DNA of 64,000 nucleotides from Pseudomonas pergaminensis (GCF_024112395.2 NZ_CP078013.2:3162001-3226000), one strand, 5' to 3'. Counted from the stretch's first letter, positions 28,089 to 37,386 are shown. Numbers and translations are program-made. The notes: generated by a model from the sequence alone, not told the origin.

Positions 28089-28838
28089 ATGAAGGTCCTG
28101 GTCTCTGTAAAGCGAGTGATCGACTATAACGTCAAGGTTCGCGTCAAAGCGGACAACTCTGGCGTCGACCTCGCAAACGTAAAAATGTCGATGAACCCTT
28201 TCTGTGAAATCGCCGTGGAAGAAGCCGTACGCCTGAAAGAGAAAGGCGTGGCGACTGAAATCGTCGTGGTTTCCATCGGCCCGACCACTGCCCAGGAGCA
28301 ACTGCGTACCGCTCTGGCACTGGGCGCCGACCGCGCCGTGCTGGTTGAGTCCGCTGAAGAGCTGACCTCCCTGGCCGTGGCCAAGTTGCTCAAGGCCGTT
28401 GTCGACAAGGAACAGCCTTCGCTGGTGATCCTCGGCAAACAAGCCATCGACAGCGACAACAACCAGACTGGCCAGATGCTGGCTGCACTGACCGGTTACG
28501 GCCAGGGCACCTTCGCTTCCAAAGTGGAAGTGAGCGGCGACAGCGTTGCCGTGACCCGCGAAATCGACGGCGGTGCACAGACGGTTTCCCTGAAACTGCC
28601 GGCCATCGTCACCACCGACCTGCGTTTGAACGAGCCGCGCTACGCGTCCCTGCCAAACATCATGAAAGCCAAGAAGAAGCCTCTTGAAGTGCTGACTCCG
28701 TACGCTTTGGGCGTTTCCACCGCCTCTACCAACAAGACCGTCAAAGTCGAAGCGCCGGCTGCACGCAGCGCGGGCATCAAGGTCAAGTCGGTGGCTGAAC
28801 TGGTCGAGAAACTGAAAAACGAAGCGAAGGTAATCTGA
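28089..28838 (+). CDS. etfB: Electron transfer flavoprotein beta subunit
   Basis: A 249-residue EtfB closely resembling the pseudomonad housekeeping protein. [20 protein letters not shown] opens it, [20 protein letters not shown] and [20 protein letters not shown] follow, and AKKKPLEV lies in the recognition loop. Codon use is strongly biased to C- and G-ending codons, as in highly expressed genes. The ATG at 28089, after GAGGTAA, is preferred over the adjoining TTG. EtfAB takes electrons from flavin dehydrogenases and hands them to ETF-ubiquinone oxidoreductase, whose gene is not in this window. Confidence 0.95.
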   Translation: MKVLVSVKRVIDYNVKVRVKADNSGVDLANVKMSMNPFCEIAVEEAVRLKEKGVATEIVVVSIGPTTAQEQLRTALALGADRAVLVESAEELTSLAVAKLLKAVVDKEQPSLVILGKQAIDSDNNQTGQMLAALTGYGQGTFASKVEVSGDSVAVTREIDGGAQTVSLKLPAIVTTDLRLNEPRYASLPNIMKAKKKPLEVLTPYALGVSTASTNKTVKVEAPAARSAGIKVKSVAELVEKLKNEAKVI

Positions 28839-28840
28839 TC

Positions 28841-29773
28841 ATGACTATCTTGGTAATCGCCGAACACGACAACAAAGTGCTGGCCCCGGCCACGCTGAAC
28901 ACCGTGGCTGCTGCTGCCAAAATCGGCGGCGACATCCACGTTCTGGTTGCAGGCCAAGGCGCTGGCGCCGTGGCTGAAGCCGCTGCGAAGATTGCTGGTG
29001 TGAGCAAAGTCCTGAACGCTGACAACGCCGCTTACGCGCATCAGCTGCCGGAGAATGTTGCGCCATTGGTTGCAGAGCTCGGCGCTGGCTACAGCCACAT
29101 CCTGGCCGCCGCCACCTCCAACGGCAAAAACATCCTGCCACGCGTTGCCGCGCAGCTGGACGTTGACCAGATATCCGAGATCGTTTCGGTTGAAAGCGCC
29201 GACACCTTCAAGCGCCCGATCTATGCCGGTAACGCCATTGCCACCGTGCAATCGACCGCTGCCATCAAAGTCATCACCGTGCGCGCCACCGGTTTCGACC
29301 CGGTTGCCGCTGAAGGTGGTTCGGCTGCCGTTGAAGCCGTCTCCGCTGCCCACGACGCTGGTACCTCCAGCTTTGTCGGCGAAGAGCTGGCCAAGTCGGA
29401 CCGTCCTGAGCTGACCGCTGCCAAGATCGTCGTTTCGGGCGGACGTGGCATGCAGAACGGTGACAACTTCAAGCACCTGTACGCCCTGGCCGACAAGCTG
29501 GGCGCTGCGGTCGGCGCTTCCCGCGCTGCCGTCGACGCAGGTTTCGTACCCAACGACATGCAGGTCGGCCAGACCGGCAAGATCGTCGCGCCACAGCTGT
29601 ACATCGCGGTCGGTATCTCCGGCGCGATCCAGCACTTGGCCGGTATGAAAGACTCCAAAGTGATCGTTGCGATCAACAAGGACGAAGAAGCGCCGATCTT
29701 CCAGGTGGCTGATTACGGCCTAGTGGCGGACTTGTTTGACGCGGTGCCGGCGTTTCTGGCTGAGCTGAACTGA
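28841..29773 (+). CDS. etfA: Electron transfer flavoprotein alpha subunit
   Basis: A 310-residue EtfA. It begins two bases after the etfB stop. The FAD-binding C-terminal half shows [35 protein letters not shown], then [29 protein letters not shown] and [21 protein letters not shown], the invariant flavin and AMP contacts. It forms a heterodimer with EtfB. A strong terminator follows within 20 bases, closing the operon that may begin at the ABC ATPase. The FAD oxidoreductase encoded divergently could be one of its electron donors. Confidence 0.95.
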   Translation: MTILVIAEHDNKVLAPATLNTVAAAAKIGGDIHVLVAGQGAGAVAEAAAKIAGVSKVLNADNAAYAHQLPENVAPLVAELGAGYSHILAAATSNGKNILPRVAAQLDVDQISEIVSVESADTFKRPIYAGNAIATVQSTAAIKVITVRATGFDPVAAEGGSAAVEAVSAAHDAGTSSFVGEELAKSDRPELTAAKIVVSGGRGMQNGDNFKHLYALADKLGAAVGASRAAVDAGFVPNDMQVGQTGKIVAPQLYIAVGISGAIQHLAGMKDSKVIVAINKDEEAPIFQVADYGLVADLFDAVPAFLAELN

Positions 29774-29790
29774 AGACGGGTTGTCGAAGC

Positions 29791-29823
29791 AAAAAAAGGC
29801 CGGGTTCACACCAGGCCTTTTTC
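29791..29823 (+). terminator. Rho-independent terminator after etfA
   Basis: The stem AAAAAGGCC (29793-29801) pairs with GGCCTTTTT (29814-29822) around a 12-base loop, 18 bases after the etfA stop. The A-tract/T-tract symmetry makes it bidirectional. An IS element is inserted eight bases beyond it. Confidence 0.85.
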
Positions 29824-29883
29824 ATGGTGCTGTCCCGTCCCGAATAAGGTTTACACCTTCTGACCTTTCTTCAGGAGGACTCA

Positions 29884-30285
29884 ATGGATACGAGAAAAAG
29901 GCGCAGCCAACGCGATTACACGATAGCTTTTAAATTGTCGGTCGTAGACAAAGTCGAAAAAGGCGAGTTGAGTTATAAAGAGGCTCAACGGCGCTTTGGC
30001 ATTCAGGGCCGGTCCACGGTACTGGTTTGGCTACGCAAGCATGGCCGACAGGACTGGAGCCAATGCGCCTCAATCCGAGCGCCGCGGAGCAGGCCGATGA
30101 CCGACCCCAACCTCCCGCTGACACCCGAGCAGCGGATTAAAGAGCTTGAAGAACAGTTGGCGCTGAGCAATCAAAAGGCCCAGTTCTTTGAAGCTGTCGT
30201 GAACGTCTTGAAAAATGATTACGGTGTGTCCATCGTAAAAAAGCGACCCGGCAACTCCTCTCGCAAGGGCAAATCCAAGACCTGA
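29884..30285 (+). CDS. IS3-family transposase OrfA (copy A)
   Basis: A 133-residue OrfA. The helix-turn-helix at about residues 12-55 (FKLSVVDKVEKGELSYKEAQ, then RRFGIQGRSTVLVWLRKHG) binds the terminal repeats, and a leucine-zipper-like coil (PEQRIKELEEQLALSNQKAQFF) at about 80-105 dimerises. The slippery heptamer A-AAA-AAG at 30237-30243 is in the right phase for a -1 shift into OrfB, and the frame is open to the OrfB start, so the active transposase would be the OrfAB fusion. OrfA itself is intact. Confidence 0.88.
   Translation: MDTRKRRSQRDYTIAFKLSVVDKVEKGELSYKEAQRRFGIQGRSTVLVWLRKHGRQDWSQCASIRAPRSRPMTDPNLPLTPEQRIKELEEQLALSNQKAQFFEAVVNVLKNDYGVSIVKKRPGNSSRKGKSKT
30237..30243 (+). promoter_or_regulatory. 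Programmed -1 frameshift site A-AAA-AAG
   Basis: The heptamer is in frame with OrfA codons and leads into the OrfB frame without a stop, as in other IS3-family elements. In copy B the same place has been altered (GTAAGAAAGCG), so the site is lost there. Confidence 0.7.
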
Positions 30286-30308
30286 GGATTACCAGGGCTT
30301 GCCTGTTC

Positions 30309-30977
30309 ATGGGAATTTCGCGCCAAGCGTATTACAAACGTAACCGAGCCGTTGATGCGAGAGCTCACCAAGACCAGCAAGTAGTGGACTTTGTTCTGGA
30401 AAAGCGGCGTCGCCAGCCGAGGTTAGGCACGCGCAAGCTGCATTATCTGATGAGCACTGAGGCTGAAGCGCAGGTAATTGTTGGTCGAGACCGTCTTTTT
30501 TCCATCTTGCGCGAAGCGCGAGAGCTGGTTCCTCGAAAGCGTGCTTATCATAAAACTACGCATAGCCATCATCAGTTCCGCCGCCATCCCAACCTGCTCA
30601 AAGCAGGCCCGGAACAAGTTGTCGCTGGCAGGCCCGAGCAGGTTTGGGTTGCAGATATTACCTATCTGCCCACGCGGGAAAGTGTTGTTTACGTCAGCCT
30701 GATAACAGACGCGTACTCACGCAAGATCGTGGGTCATCATGTGCATGACAGTCTGCATATGGAGTCGTTGGTCAAAGCATTGCAGAAAGCTGTTAGCCAG
30801 CGAAAATCCATGCAGTCGCTGATCCATCACTCGGATCGCGGGGCCCAATACTGCTCCGACCTGTACCAGCGAATGCACGCCAAGCATGGGATCAAGTGCT
30901 CAATGACTGACGGCTACGATTGCTATCAGAACGCGATGGCAAAGCGGGTAAATGGGATTTTGTCCCGTCCTGAATAA
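30309..30977 (+). pseudogene. IS3-family transposase OrfB (copy A), truncated
   Basis: A DDE integrase-type OrfB of which 222 codons remain. The first two catalytic Asp residues are present (VWVADITYLP and HHSDRGAQYCS). At the third position the usual AERVNG has become AKRVNG, so the catalytic Glu is lost, and the frame then runs into copy B. The normal end of the protein, seen as remnants in copy B, is absent. This copy cannot make an active transposase. Confidence 0.85.
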
Positions 30978-31013
30978 GGTTTACACCTTCTGACCTTTCG
31001 TCAGGAGGATTCA

Positions 31014-31363
31014 ATGGATTCGGGCAAAAGGCGCAGTCAGCGCGACTACACATTAGCCTTTAAATTATCAGTGGACAAGGTTGAAACAGGCGAGTTGGGT
31101 CATAAATAAGCCCAACGGCGCTATGGAATCCAGGGCCGGTCGACAGTACTGGTGTGGTTACGCAAGCAGGGTCGGCAGGATTGGATCCAAGGCGCATCAA
31201 TTCGAGAGTCGAGGAGCAGGTCCATGACCGAACCGACCCTCCCGCTGACACCCGAGCAGCGAATCAAAGAGCTTGAAGAACAGCTAGCACTGAGCAACCA
31301 AAAGGCTCAGTTCTTTGAAGCCGTCGTTAACATTTTGAAAATGACTGCGGTGTTTCTGTCGTA
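31014..31363 (+). pseudogene. IS3-family OrfA remnant (copy B)
   Basis: The frame resembles OrfA of copy A (SGKRRSQRDYTLAFKLSVDKVE) but has lost one codon, has a TAA at the place of the Glu of KEAQRR, and shifts frame after VVNILK. The frameshift signal is gone. Clearly not functional. Confidence 0.85.
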
Positions 31364-31434
31364 AGAAAGCGACCCGGCAAGTCCTCTCGCAAGGGTAAAT
31401 CCAAGACCTGAGTATCAGTAGGGTTTGCCTGTTC

Positions 31435-32229
31435 ATGGGTATTTCGCGTCAGGCGTACTACAAGCGTAATCGCGCCTTTGACGCGCGAGCCATCCAAGAT
31501 CAGGAGGTGGTGGATTTCGTCTTGGAGAAGCGGCGTCGCCAGCCAAGCTGGGCAGGCGCAAGCTGCACTATTTGATGAGCGCCGAAGCACCTGCATCATT
31601 GTGCGTGGGCAGAGATCGTCTATTTTCCATCCTGCGTGACGCGCGCGAGCTGGTCCCGGGCAAGCGGGCTTATCACAAGGCCACTCATAGCCATCATCGC
31701 TTTCGCCGCCATCCCAACCTGCTTAAAGCAGGCTCGGAACAAGTTGTAGCCAACGGGCCCGAGCAGGTCTGGGTTGCAGACATAACCTATCTGCCAACGC
31801 AGGAAAGCGTGGCCTACGTAAGCCTTGTAACCGACGCGTACTCACGCAAAATCGTTGGCCACCATCTGCATGAAAGCCTGCATACCGAGTCAGTGATTAA
31901 GGCGCTGGAAAAAGCGGTGAGTGAGCGAGATACCGAACAAATGCTGGTTCATCACTCAGATCGTGGAGCCCAGTACTGCTCCGACTTGTATCAGCGGCTA
32001 CATACGAAACACGGAATCAGGTGCTCAATGACCGATGGCTATGATTGCTATCAGAACGCTATGGCGAGCGAATAAATGGGATTTTGAAAACCGAGTTTTT
32101 ACTCCGTCGGCCTAAAATCTGGCAGAAGGAGTGAAGATGGTGGGCGAGTCGGTGCTGATCTACAACAAAGAGCGGCCGCATGTGGCCTTGAAATACAAAA
32201 CGCCCGATGCGATGCATCGGGCGTTTTGA
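31435..32229 (+). pseudogene. IS3-family OrfB remnant (copy B)
   Basis: The start (GISRQAYYKRN) resembles OrfB of copy A, then a frameshift near 31545, a long open middle with both catalytic Asp segments, a second shift after NAMA near 32060 and a further break before the typical C-terminal YNKERPHVALKYKTPDAMH. At least three disruptions; dead gene. Confidence 0.85.
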
Positions 32230-32273
32230 GACTGAAACAGTTGTAAACCTATTTCAGGACTAGACATGCTCAC

Positions 32274-33644
32274 TTAGCCATTGACCCATTTGCTGGTGTC
32301 GTCCAATGCCATGCCGAACCGATCCACGATTGACCGCACCTCATCCTCACTGATGATCAGCGGAGGGCAGAAAGCGATGGCGTCGCCCATGTTGCGCGTG
32401 ATCATGCCATGCGCCTGGGCACGCCCTGCCAGATAGCGTCCCAGCGTGCCTGGCGCGTCCAAGGGGGCCTTGGTGGCGCGGTCAGCGACCAGTTCGACGG
32501 CTGCGATCAGGCCCGCCCCCCTGATCTCACCGACCAACGGATGATCGCCGAAACGTTGCAACTCTCTGTGCAGGAGTTCACCCACCTGCGCGGCATGCGC
32601 CACGAGATTTTCTTCATCAATGATTTTCAGGTTTTCCAGCGCGACGGCTGCCGCCACGGGATGTCCGCCGCCGGTAAAACCATGGCCCAGTGCGCCGAAG
32701 GACTTGGTCTGGTCAGCGATGCCTTGATACACCCGCTCATTGAGCAGAATGGCCGATATCGGCTGGTAGGACGACGACAGTTGTTTGGACAGAATCATGA
32801 TGTCCGGCTCAATGCCGAAGGTCTGGCTGCCGAACATAGTACCGGTACGGCCGAAGCCACAGATCACCTCGTCGGCGACAATCAGAATGTCGTGCTTGCG
32901 GCACACACGCTGGATTTTTTCCCAGTACGTACGTGGTGGCACAATCACGCCACCGGCCCCCATCAAGGGTTCTCCGACGAATGCCGCGATGGTTTCCGGA
33001 CCCTCTTTCAGGATCAACGCCTCCAATTCAGCCGCAAGTCGATCAGCAAATTGCTCCTCGGTCTCATGCGGCAGCGCATGGCGGTAATGGTGCGGGCAGC
33101 CGACGTGCAGGAAGCCTGGCAACGGGACGTCGAAGCCGCGCTGGTTGGCCGGCAGGCCCGTGAGGCTGGCACTGGCAAGCGTAATGCCGTGGTAGCCGCC
33201 GATTCGGCTGATGAATTTTTTGCGGGTCGGTTTGCCCTGGGCATTATTGAGATACCAGACCAACTTGATCACGGTGTCGTTGGCCTCGGAGCCGGAGTTG
33301 GTGAAGAACACCTTGCTCATGGGCACCGGTGCCATGTTGATCAGCTTCTCCGCCAGCTCGATGCTGGGGGCGTGGGCTTTATGACCAAACAGGTGGTAGA
33401 AGGGAAGCGTAGACATCTGTTTTTCAGCCGCCGCCACCAGTCGCTTGTTGCTGAAGCCCAGGGCCGCGCTCCATAGCCCGGCCATGGCCTCGATGTAACG
33501 TTTGCCGTTTTCGTCGATGACGAACACCCCGTCCCCTCGATCAATCACCAATGGCCCCTGTTCCTCGTGAGCCCTGGCGTTTGTGTAGGGGTGCAATTGA
33601 TGACGCATGTCTTTGTCGGCTAGAGAGGAACGTGTCGTGGTCAT
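32274..33644 (-). CDS. Class III aminotransferase (omega-amino acid/polyamine type)
   Basis: A 456-residue PLP enzyme. The Schiff-base Lys287 is in ILSKQLSSSYQP, Asp258 in IVADEVICGFGRTG, and FFTNSGSEANDT and GYHGITLASASLTG bind the cofactor phosphate. The length and the SSSYQP motif point to the aspartate-aminotransferase-family omega-transaminases (SpuC/YhxA-like), which move amino groups from polyamines or omega-amino acids to pyruvate. The product semialdehyde would fit the dehydrogenase at 21170-22621. The gene stands apart, cut off from etfA by the IS pair, but shares the operator sequence with the other two units. Confidence 0.88.
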   Translation of the reverse strand: MTTTRSSLADKDMRHQLHPYTNARAHEEQGPLVIDRGDGVFVIDENGKRYIEAMAGLWSAALGFSNKRLVAAAEKQMSTLPFYHLFGHKAHAPSIELAEKLINMAPVPMSKVFFTNSGSEANDTVIKLVWYLNNAQGKPTRKKFISRIGGYHGITLASASLTGLPANQRGFDVPLPGFLHVGCPHHYRHALPHETEEQFADRLAAELEALILKEGPETIAAFVGEPLMGAGGVIVPPRTYWEKIQRVCRKHDILIVADEVICGFGRTGTMFGSQTFGIEPDIMILSKQLSSSYQPISAILLNERVYQGIADQTKSFGALGHGFTGGGHPVAAAVALENLKIIDEENLVAHAAQVGELLHRELQRFGDHPLVGEIRGAGLIAAVELVADRATKAPLDAPGTLGRYLAGRAQAHGMITRNMGDAIAFCPPLIISEDEVRSIVDRFGMALDDTSKWVNG

Positions 33645-33689
33645 GATGATCTCGCTGTTTTATGGGACCGCTAACTGAAGCATAATGCA

Positions 33690-33699
33690 TGATGCATCA
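33690..33699. promoter_or_regulatory. Palindromic operator TGATGCATCA (site 3)
   Basis: A third perfect copy (ATGATGCATCAT at 33689-33700) lies between the divergent aminotransferase and GntR genes, 45 bases before the former and 106 before the latter. An overlapping TGCATGATGCAT extends it. It could control both genes, including autoregulation. Confidence 0.7.
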
Positions 33700-33805
33700 T
33701 GTTGTGTAGCTGGTTTTTTCTCCATAAAACCGCGATGATGCAGCCCTGTGCTGTCGGGGCCTTGTTTCCCGCCAAATAGAGCCTCTCCCTCCATTCGGAT
33801 CTGAT

Positions 33806-34468
33806 ATGAGCTACCCCATCGGTGAAATAAAACACGCGTATCTCGGCACCAGCGTCTATTCATCTCTACGGGAAGCGTTGGTCACGGGAAAGCTCAAGCC
33901 CGATGACAAACTTCGCATTCGTGACCTGGCCATGCAGTTGGGCACCAGCGTCACCCCTGTGCGCGATGCGATTCTTCAGCTTGCGAAAGAGCAAGCGTTA
34001 GTCATGAAGACGCCTAAGGACATACGCGTTCCGATCTTGACAAGCCAACAATATTTGGAAATTCGCGCTGTGCGGCTTGCCCTTGAGGGGTTGGCTGCGG
34101 AGACGGCGGCGAGCCTTGTCACCGATGAGGATTTGGAGCGTATTGAGGCCAACATCAAGGCCAACCTTGACGCAATTCATCGTGAAGACATGAGCGAAGC
34201 GTTGAACCTCAACCAGACGTTCCACTTCTTCTTTGCCGACATCGCTCAAATGCCGCTGTTGCGAGGCTTTCTGGACAGTCTATGGATGCGCACTGGGCCA
34301 CTGCTCGCACTGGCCTACGATCACTTTTCGGAGCAGATGGCGATCGAGCACCACTGGGAAGTGTTGGCGGCCCTGAAGAACCGTGATGGGGTTGCCGCCA
34401 GGCAGGCGATCTGTACGGACATTCTCGATGGCAATGAAATGATGCTGGAGTTTATCAAGACACAGTAG
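33806..34468 (+). CDS. GntR-family regulator, FCD subfamily
   Basis: A 220-residue regulator. The winged helix-turn-helix covers about residues 15-75 (VYSSLREALVTGKLKPDDKL, then RIRDLAMQLGTSVTPVRDAI), and a C-terminal FCD ligand-binding domain follows (RAVRLALEGLAAETAA, then LNQTFHFFFADIA with the metal-binding His region, and EHHWEVLAALKNRDGVAAR). FCD proteins bind carboxylates and similar metabolites. It diverges from the aminotransferase gene over a TGATGCATCA palindrome that also occurs at the two other promoters, so it is the likely controller of the whole locus. Repression relieved by a pathway intermediate is expected, not shown. Confidence 0.88.
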   Translation: MSYPIGEIKHAYLGTSVYSSLREALVTGKLKPDDKLRIRDLAMQLGTSVTPVRDAILQLAKEQALVMKTPKDIRVPILTSQQYLEIRAVRLALEGLAAETAASLVTDEDLERIEANIKANLDAIHREDMSEALNLNQTFHFFFADIAQMPLLRGFLDSLWMRTGPLLALAYDHFSEQMAIEHHWEVLAALKNRDGVAARQAICTDILDGNEMMLEFIKTQ

Positions 34469-34605
34469 GTGGCGGTTTCACTAACTTCGGTGGTTTGCTC
34501 GGCCGTGCCTGCATTCTGTTCTGCACAGCTTCGTGCTCTCCGAGTCGAATTCTTTTTTCTGTGTTTGAACTGACCCCGCACAGTTGGACGATTGCCTCTC
34601 TACGC

Positions 34606-34649
34606 CTGAGCGGCTTGAGTCCTGTATTCAACAGGCTCAGGCCGCTTAG
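34606..34649. terminator. Long hairpin between convergent genes
   Basis: The inverted repeat CTGAGCGGC...GCCGCTTAG with the inner arms TGAGtCCTGT and ACAGGcTCA forms a nearly continuous stem of about 20 base pairs. It sits between the convergent GntR and GGDEF genes. There is no clear T tract, so it is either a weak bidirectional terminator or a REP-like element. Confidence 0.5.
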
Positions 34650-34733
34650 CTTCAGTCTGACGCGCGATAGATTGTCATACTGGATGTACTCATCAATGCC
34701 TACGGGTTCGGTTCATCTCTAGCCACCCGAGAC

Positions 34734-35864
34734 TCATCCAAATCGGAAACAGTTCTTGCCCGCAGATTTTGCACTATACATCGCGACATCCGCTTTGGAT
34801 AAAATCTGTTCAACACACCCAAGCTCTGAGGTGTAAGTCGCGGTAATGCCGATGCTGACGCCGAGACCTTGATATTTCGCGTCTTTACTCGTGTAATCTT
34901 CGAGGCTTTTTATAATGCGTTCAGCAATGAGTGAAGCGGATATCTTGTCGGTATCGGGCATCACTACGACGAACTCGTCACCGCCTATGCGTGCCACTGC
35001 GTCACCCTTGCGTACCACCCGGGTGACCATTTCCGAGAAAGAAACTAATACACTGTCGCCGGTGGCGTGCCCATTAGCATCATTGATTTTTTTGAACCCG
35101 TCCAAATCCAGACAAAGTACACAAACGTCACTGTTGCCATTGGCTTTCGAATCACATATCGCCGTTATCCTATTCAGGATTCCTAAGCGGTTCAGCACGC
35201 CGGTCAGTTTGTCATGGGTGGCGGAATGTGTACTCTGTGCTTCTGAAATATAGGCTTTCGTCAGGTTTTCATTGAGGTTGTTCAACAGTACCCACAAGCC
35301 GGTGAGGTACATGGGCGCTTGCAGAATCAGCACCCGCAACATCGGTTCCGGTTGGAACAGCGTGGCCAATTTCATTGGTATGTCCGTGAGCAGGATTTGT
35401 GTAAATGCATAGCGGGGTATGCCTTGGTTTCTCATGGCTATCGCCCCATTCATGCTGACCGTCGATGTGCATGCGAGGACTTGAAGTACCGGGTCCTGGC
35501 TGATGATGCATTCTGCGGTACCAATGCCTATTTCGGCGGCCCAGACCAAACCCAAGAGCAGAGAAAGGTCCGTTGCGTAGCGAGGCCTGGATTTGCCGCC
35601 GGCAATAAATCTCTGAAGCACAAACCAGCGGGTGATCCAAATCACAACGTCGGTGGCTAACCAACTGATGAAGAACGGCGTGGGGTGAAGTATGACTGCA
35701 ACGCTGCATATGAGCAGCGTGTTCATCCCTGCTACGACTAGCGCGGCGCGAGAGGTAAAGGGACCTTCAAGTAGCTTTAGGCGTATGTTCCGATCCATGC
35801 TTTGGTTGTCTTTCACAAACCAGCGGATAAACCGTGTAGTGGGAAAAGAGTGAAGATTTGGCAT
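34734..35864 (-). CDS. Membrane-bound diguanylate cyclase (GGDEF)
   Basis: A protein of about 376 residues. Five or six hydrophobic segments fill roughly residues 40-190 (AALVVAGMNTLLICSVAVIL; WLATDVVIWITRWFVL; LLLGLVWAAEIGIGTAE), and a C-terminal GGDEF domain covers about 210-376: HDKLTGVLNRLG, LDLDGFKKINDANGHATGDSVL, and the active-site RIGGDEFVVVMP. It should make cyclic di-GMP. No RxxD inhibitory site is placed before the motif. The start is uncertain: the ATG at 35864 and one at 35798 both lack a good ribosome site. No EAL domain. Confidence 0.85.
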   Translation of the reverse strand: MPNLHSFPTTRFIRWFVKDNQSMDRNIRLKLLEGPFTSRAALVVAGMNTLLICSVAVILHPTPFFISWLATDVVIWITRWFVLQRFIAGGKSRPRYATDLSLLLGLVWAAEIGIGTAECIISQDPVLQVLACTSTVSMNGAIAMRNQGIPRYAFTQILLTDIPMKLATLFQPEPMLRVLILQAPMYLTGLWVLLNNLNENLTKAYISEAQSTHSATHDKLTGVLNRLGILNRITAICDSKANGNSDVCVLCLDLDGFKKINDANGHATGDSVLVSFSEMVTRVVRKGDAVARIGGDEFVVVMPDTDKISASLIAERIIKSLEDYTSKDAKYQGLGVSIGITATYTSELGCVEQILSKADVAMYSAKSAGKNCFRFG

Positions 35865-36007
35865 AGGGCTAGTCCGCCATAAAGCGACAACAGATGATGG
35901 CCTTTTAGCACTATACCCGAGCACGGATTGGATGGCTTTAAATACCGCAACGAGGACATGAATACGGTCGGGGCTGGCGATCATCAGACTGGCCCCGGCC
36001 ACCGATA

Positions 36008-37369
36008 TCAATGCTGGTTAGCCAGCTTGTGTTCCAGGTAGTGAATGTTCACACCACCTTCGCAGAAGCCTTCATCACGCACCAGATCCCGATGCAGCGC
36101 GATGTTGGTGTTGATGCCATCGACCACGATCTCGTCCAGAGCGTTACGCATGCGGGCCATGGCCTCGTCACGGGTGGAACCCCAGGTGATCAACTTGCCG
36201 ATCAACGAGTCATAGTTGGACGGAACCTTGTAGCCGCTGTACAGGTGCGAATCCACACGTACGCCGTTGCCGCCGGGCGCGTGGAAATGCTTGACCAGGC
36301 CGGGACTCGGCATAAAGGTTTTCGGGTCTTCGGCGTTGATCCGGCACTCCAGGGAGTGGCCATGGATCTTCACGTCGGCCTGGGTGAACGACAGCACGTT
36401 GCCAGCAGCGATGCTGAGCATCTCCTTGACTATGTCGATACCGGTGACCATCTCCGAAACCGGGTGCTCTACCTGCACGCGAGTGTTCATCTCGATGAAG
36501 TAGAAGCGGCCGTTTTCGTAGAGGAACTCGAAGGTGCCGGCGCCACGATAGTTGATATCGATGCATGCCTTGACGCAGCGAGCCAGCACTTCTTCGCGGG
36601 CTTTCTCATCGAGGCCCGGTGCCGGTGCTTCTTCCAGTACCTTCTGGTGACGACGTTGCAGCGAGCAATCGCGGTCGCCCAGGTGGATGGCGTGGCCCTG
36701 GCCGTCGGACAGTACCTGGACTTCCACGTGACGTGGGTTGGTCAGGTACTTCTCCAGGTAGACCATCGGGTTGCCGAACCAGGCGCCCGCTTCGGAGCGG
36801 GTCTGCTTGGCGGCTTCGATCAGGTCTTCTTCCTTGTGCACCACACGCATGCCGCGACCACCACCGCCACCGGCGGCCTTGATGATCACCGGGTACCCGA
36901 CTTCGCGACCAATGCGCAGCGCGGTTTCCTCGTCTTCCGGCAGTGGGCCGTCGGAGCCAGGAACGGTTGGCACGCCGGCCGCGATCATGGCGTCCTTGGC
37001 CGAGACCTTGTCGCCCATCAGGCGAATGGTTTCGGCTTTCGGGCCGATGAAGGCAAACCCGGATTTTTCCACCTGTTCGGCGAAATCGGCGTTTTCCGCG
37101 AGGAAGCCGTAGCCCGGGTGGATGCCATCAGCGCCGGTCACTCCAGCAGCGGCGATGATGTTCGAGACTTTCAGGTACGAGTTCGTGGCCAGTGGCGGGC
37201 CGATGCAGATGCTTTCGTCCGCCAGTTTCACGTGCATCAATTCGGTATCGGCCGTCGAGTAAACAGCGACGGTTTTGATGCCCAATTCTTTGCAGGCACG
37301 TAGGATACGCAAAGCTATTTCACCGCGATTGGCGATCAACACTTTTTGCAGTTTGGATATTGAGTTCAT
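36008..37369 (-). CDS. accC: Biotin carboxylase (AccC-like)
   Basis: A 453-residue biotin carboxylase: [22 protein letters not shown] at the start, the glycine-rich ATP lid [14 protein letters not shown] at about residues 160-175, [15 protein letters not shown], and the catalytic [18 protein letters not shown] near 287-305. It carboxylates the biotin of the AccB protein encoded just upstream. Its place with pxpABC and an MHS-type transporter suggests that it serves a specialised carboxylation linked to 5-oxoproline use rather than fatty-acid synthesis; the housekeeping accBC would then be elsewhere. Confidence 0.92.
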   Translation of the reverse strand: MNSISKLQKVLIANRGEIALRILRACKELGIKTVAVYSTADTELMHVKLADESICIGPPLATNSYLKVSNIIAAAGVTGADGIHPGYGFLAENADFAEQVEKSGFAFIGPKAETIRLMGDKVSAKDAMIAAGVPTVPGSDGPLPEDEETALRIGREVGYPVIIKAAGGGGGRGMRVVHKEEDLIEAAKQTRSEAGAWFGNPMVYLEKYLTNPRHVEVQVLSDGQGHAIHLGDRDCSLQRRHQKVLEEAPAPGLDEKAREEVLARCVKACIDINYRGAGTFEFLYENGRFYFIEMNTRVQVEHPVSEMVTGIDIVKEMLSIAAGNVLSFTQADVKIHGHSLECRINAEDPKTFMPSPGLVKHFHAPGGNGVRVDSHLYSGYKVPSNYDSLIGKLITWGSTRDEAMARMRNALDEIVVDGINTNIALHRDLVRDEGFCEGGVNIHYLEHKLANQH

Positions 37370-37386
37370 TGTGGCCTCGTGGCAGC

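Larger units (their letters stand above)
29831..30960 (+). mobile_element. IS3-family insertion sequence, copy A, 3' truncated
   Basis: The left terminal repeat TGTCCCGTCCCGAATAAGG begins at 29831. Two overlapping frames with an A6G slip site follow, and the copy stops at 30960, where the left end of copy B begins. The right end is missing. The bases before it (TGC) equal the bases after the right end of copy B (32267-32269). Confidence 0.85.
30961..32266 (+). mobile_element. IS3-family insertion sequence, copy B, degraded
   Basis: A full-length but decayed 1.3-kb copy of the same element, joined directly to copy A. The left end is TGTCCCGTCCTGAATAAGG at 30961; the right end at 32242-32266 is the imperfect inverted repeat (TGTAAACCTATTTCAGGAC and so on). 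TGC directly after it equals the TGC before copy A, as expected for a 3-base target duplication around the pair. Confidence 0.85.

Noticed and set aside
36011..37303. A 430-codon plus-strand frame opposite accC
   Set aside because: A shadow of the biotin carboxylase gene with no recognisable family of its own.
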